Assembly (NCBI GenBank): GCA_026416315.1
Contig: JAOAFK010000116.1
Location: 1-6,426 of the forward strand
From: Syntrophorhabdaceae bacterium
GTDB taxonomy: Bacteria; Desulfobacterota; Syntrophorhabdia; Syntrophorhabdales; Syntrophorhabdaceae
DNA: 6,426 nucleotides
Reading direction: 5' to 3'
A program made the position numbers and the translations under genes. Of this stretch, positions 4,784-6,426 are shown piece by piece (the stretch's first letter is position 1; every line of letters begins with the position of its first letter). The notes under the pieces are model-generated. The model was not told the DNA's origin. It did not search any database and saw only the letters and a program-made list of their open reading frames with translations.

Positions 4784-5203
4784 ATGGGCTATATGGTGAG
4801 TCCTGAAAAGGAAAACCGTCTACTTGAAAAAATGGAAAGATTGGGCATTAAAGACGAGGATATAGTGGAAAAATTTATACGCTCCGGTGGTCCAGGAGGC
4901 CAGCATGTGAACAAAACATCTACATGTGTGTATTTGAAACATATACCCACAGGTATTGAGGTAAAGTGTCAGAAGGAGCGTTCACAGGCATTGAACCGTT
5001 ATTTCGCAAGAAAAATACTTGTTGAAAAGATAGAAGAGATGATATTGGGGAAAGAAAGCGAAAGACAGAAAGAAATTGAAAAGTTAAAAAGGCAAAAAAG
5101 AAAACGCTCAAAAAGGGCCAAAGAAAAGATATTGATGCTTAAACATCACCAGTCGGAAAAGAAAAGGTTAAGGAGTTTTAGGCCTGACATCGAAGAATTC
5201 TAA
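4784..5203 (+). CDS. Peptide chain release factor-like protein with GGQ motif (ribosome rescue type)
   Basis: A 139-residue protein with only the catalytic domain of class I release factors. SGGPGGQHVNKTSTCVYLKH (34-53) holds the GGQ motif (38-40), whose Gln is needed for peptidyl-tRNA hydrolysis in the ribosomal P-site. PTGIEVKCQKERSQALNRYFAR (55-76) is the following family block. The domain that reads stop codons is missing, so it would act on ribosomes stalled without a normal stop. The C-terminus from about 90 is a long Lys/Arg-rich, probably helical tail (RQKRKRSKRAKEKILML), as in rescue factors whose tail enters the ribosome. From memory it resembles mitochondrial MTRFR (C12orf65) in the NKTS..V.LKHIP.GI.VKC block more than bacterial ArfB; a search must confirm this. 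The start at 4784 follows GAGGTG. The gene diverges from the lipoprotein and overlaps the helicase gene by four bases at its 3' end. Confidence 0.88.
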   Translation: MGYMVSPEKENRLLEKMERLGIKDEDIVEKFIRSGGPGGQHVNKTSTCVYLKHIPTGIEVKCQKERSQALNRYFARKILVEKIEEMILGKESERQKEIEKLKRQKRKRSKRAKEKILMLKHHQSEKKRLRSFRPDIEEF

Positions 5204-6426
5204 TCACTGATAAGCCTTTCCTTTAACATAGTATATCTTTTAACGGGTTTATTGTTTTTCACTGCCATTGCTACGGCCCTTTTCGTTCCCACAAGAAAAA
5301 CAAGCTTTTTACCCCTTGTAATTGCCGTATAGAGGAGGTTTCTTTGAAGCATAATATAATGATGTGTAAGAACAGGCATGATAACAACAGGATATTCACT
5401 GCCTTGTGATTTATGCACCGATATGGCATATGCAAGGGTGATTTCATCAAGCTCTGAAAAATCATATGTTACGAGTTTGTCATCAAAGTAAACATGGAGC
5501 TCCTGAAGTTCCCTGTCAATATTTATAATTTTTCCTATATCACCATTATACACATCTTTGTCATAGTTATTCCTCAATTGCATCACCTTGTCACCGATCT
5601 TAAGGGTTCTTCCACCCTTTATAAGTATTTCTTTATTTTTATTGAGTGTCTCCTGTAACTCATTGTTTAGATTAGAAACACCCACTATTCCTTTATACAT
5701 GGGTGTTATAACCTGGGTATCATCCACAGGGTCAAATCCAAATTTTTTAGGGATTATTTCAGTACATAAATATTTTATGTAATTTGCCACCTCCTCTGGC
5801 TCATAGAGCTCTGTAAAGAAGAAATCATGATGATGATCTCTAAAAAATTTCAGATATGGCATCTCCCCTTTGTTTATCCTGTGGGCATTTACTATGATCA
5901 TGCTTTCCTTTGATTGTCTAAATATCTCATCAAGTCTCACCGTATGGATTACCCCTGAATCAATGAGGTCTTTTAAGATATTTCCAGCTCCTACGGAGGG
6001 CAACTGGTCCACATCACCCACAAAGATAACTGTTGTCTCTGTCTTTACTGCCTTTAGAAAATGATACATAAGCACAGTGTCCACCATAGATGTCTCATCA
6101 ATGATTATGATATCTGCTTCAAGGGGATTTGCTTCGTTTCTTTTAAATGAACCATTAGAAGGACTGTATTCTAATAGACGGTGGAGTGTCTTTGCCTCGT
6201 ATCCTGTGGCACTTGTCATCCTTTTTGCCGCCCTTCCTGTGGGTGCTGCAAGGAGTACCCTCTGTTTCATCGACCTGTATATTTCAATAATGGCCTTTAT
6301 TATGGTAGTTTTTCCGGTTCCAGGCCCACCTGTAATAATCATTATCTTTGAATTTACTGCCTCTTTTATGGCCTCTTTCTGTTTTTCAGAGAATTCAATT
6401 TTGAGGGATTTCTGAACCCATTCAAT
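5200..6426 (-). CDS. RecD2-like superfamily 1 DNA helicase, C-terminal part (cut by window edge)
   Basis: 408 codons of a 5'-3' ATP-dependent helicase are visible, and the reading frame stays open through the right edge, so the ATG at 6340-6342 is internal and not the start. Numbering from the first visible residue: SEKQKEAI (Q-like motif, 13-20), Walker A GGPGTGKTT (33-41), Walker B IIDETSMVD (108-116), motif III GDVDQLPSVGAG (137-148), LDEIFRQ (165-171), an SH3-like section around DKVMQLRNNYDKDVYNGDIG (279-298), VHKSQGSEYP (337-346), and motif VI LLYTAITRGKK (364-374). Known RecD2 proteins have about 700-750 residues, so some 300 N-terminal residues lie outside the window. RecD2 is the free-standing form found mostly where RecBC is absent and is linked to DNA repair; no recB or recC is seen here. 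The TAG stop (5200-5202) interlocks with the TAA of the convergent GGQ gene. Confidence 0.93.
   Translation of the reverse strand: MEWVQKSLKIEFSEKQKEAIKEAVNSKIMIITGGPGTGKTTIIKAIIEIYRSMKQRVLLAAPTGRAAKRMTSATGYEAKTLHRLLEYSPSNGSFKRNEANPLEADIIIIDETSMVDTVLMYHFLKAVKTETTVIFVGDVDQLPSVGAGNILKDLIDSGVIHTVRLDEIFRQSKESMIIVNAHRINKGEMPYLKFFRDHHHDFFFTELYEPEEVANYIKYLCTEIIPKKFGFDPVDDTQVITPMYKGIVGVSNLNNELQETLNKNKEILIKGGRTLKIGDKVMQLRNNYDKDVYNGDIGKIINIDRELQELHVYFDDKLVTYDFSELDEITLAYAISVHKSQGSEYPVVIMPVLTHHYIMLQRNLLYTAITRGKKLVFLVGTKRAVAMAVKNNKPVKRYTMLKERLISD

Noticed and set aside
6340..6342. ATG as the start of the helicase gene.
   Set aside because: It sits only four residues before the Walker A motif, and the open frame continues 28 codons to the window edge with typical helicase sequence before it.

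Overview
The window is an AT-rich bacterial chromosome segment that carries mostly housekeeping genes, packed tightly on both strands. Bacterial features are Shine-Dalgarno sites (AAGGAG, GGAGGTG), sigma70-type promoters, a bacterial-type prolyl-tRNA synthetase, a RecD2-type helicase and a lipoprotein signal peptide. Arginine is written mostly as AGA/AGG and ATA is common for isoleucine, a style seen in several thermophilic or anaerobic lineages such as Nitrospirota, Desulfobacterota and Deferribacterota. I cannot name the organism; a Gram-negative anaerobe is a guess. There are no rRNA or tRNA genes, insertion sequences, CRISPR arrays or phage genes.

Left part (1-2336, all minus strand): the N-terminal 243 residues of ProS run off the left edge. 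Nineteen bases upstream of ProS ends an M20-family metallopeptidase (749-2065). Before it in the direction of transcription lies a tiny self-contained unit: a sigma70 promoter (2269-2297), a strong ribosome site, a 24-codon lysine-rich ORF (2169-2243) and an intrinsic terminator (2132-2155). This is the least ordinary item in the window.

Middle (2334-3442, minus strand): a stand-alone NifU C-terminal-domain protein has its own near-consensus promoter. An Hsp20 small heat-shock protein follows an 88-residue DUF4177-like protein and probably shares its transcript. A 35-base G-rich purine tract separates hsp20 from the nifU promoter.

Right part (3517-6426): a PflX-like radical SAM protein (+) diverges from the DUF4177/hsp20 unit across 74 bases. 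It converges on a small lipoprotein (-), with an 11-base overlap. The lipoprotein diverges from a short GGQ-motif release-factor-like protein (+), which converges on a RecD2-like helicase (-) with a 4-base overlap. The helicase is cut by the right edge and lacks its N-terminal part.

The genes do not form one pathway. Themes are translation and ribosome rescue (ProS, GGQ protein), protein quality control (Hsp20, M20 peptidase), Fe-S chemistry (NifU domain, radical SAM) and DNA repair (RecD2). Points worth following are the lysine-rich mini-gene, an 18-base start region it shares with hsp20, symmetrical -10 elements in both divergent gaps, a probable leaderless lipoprotein mRNA, a G-quadruplex motif after hsp20, and the resemblance of the GGQ protein to the mitochondrial rescue factor MTRFR (C12orf65).
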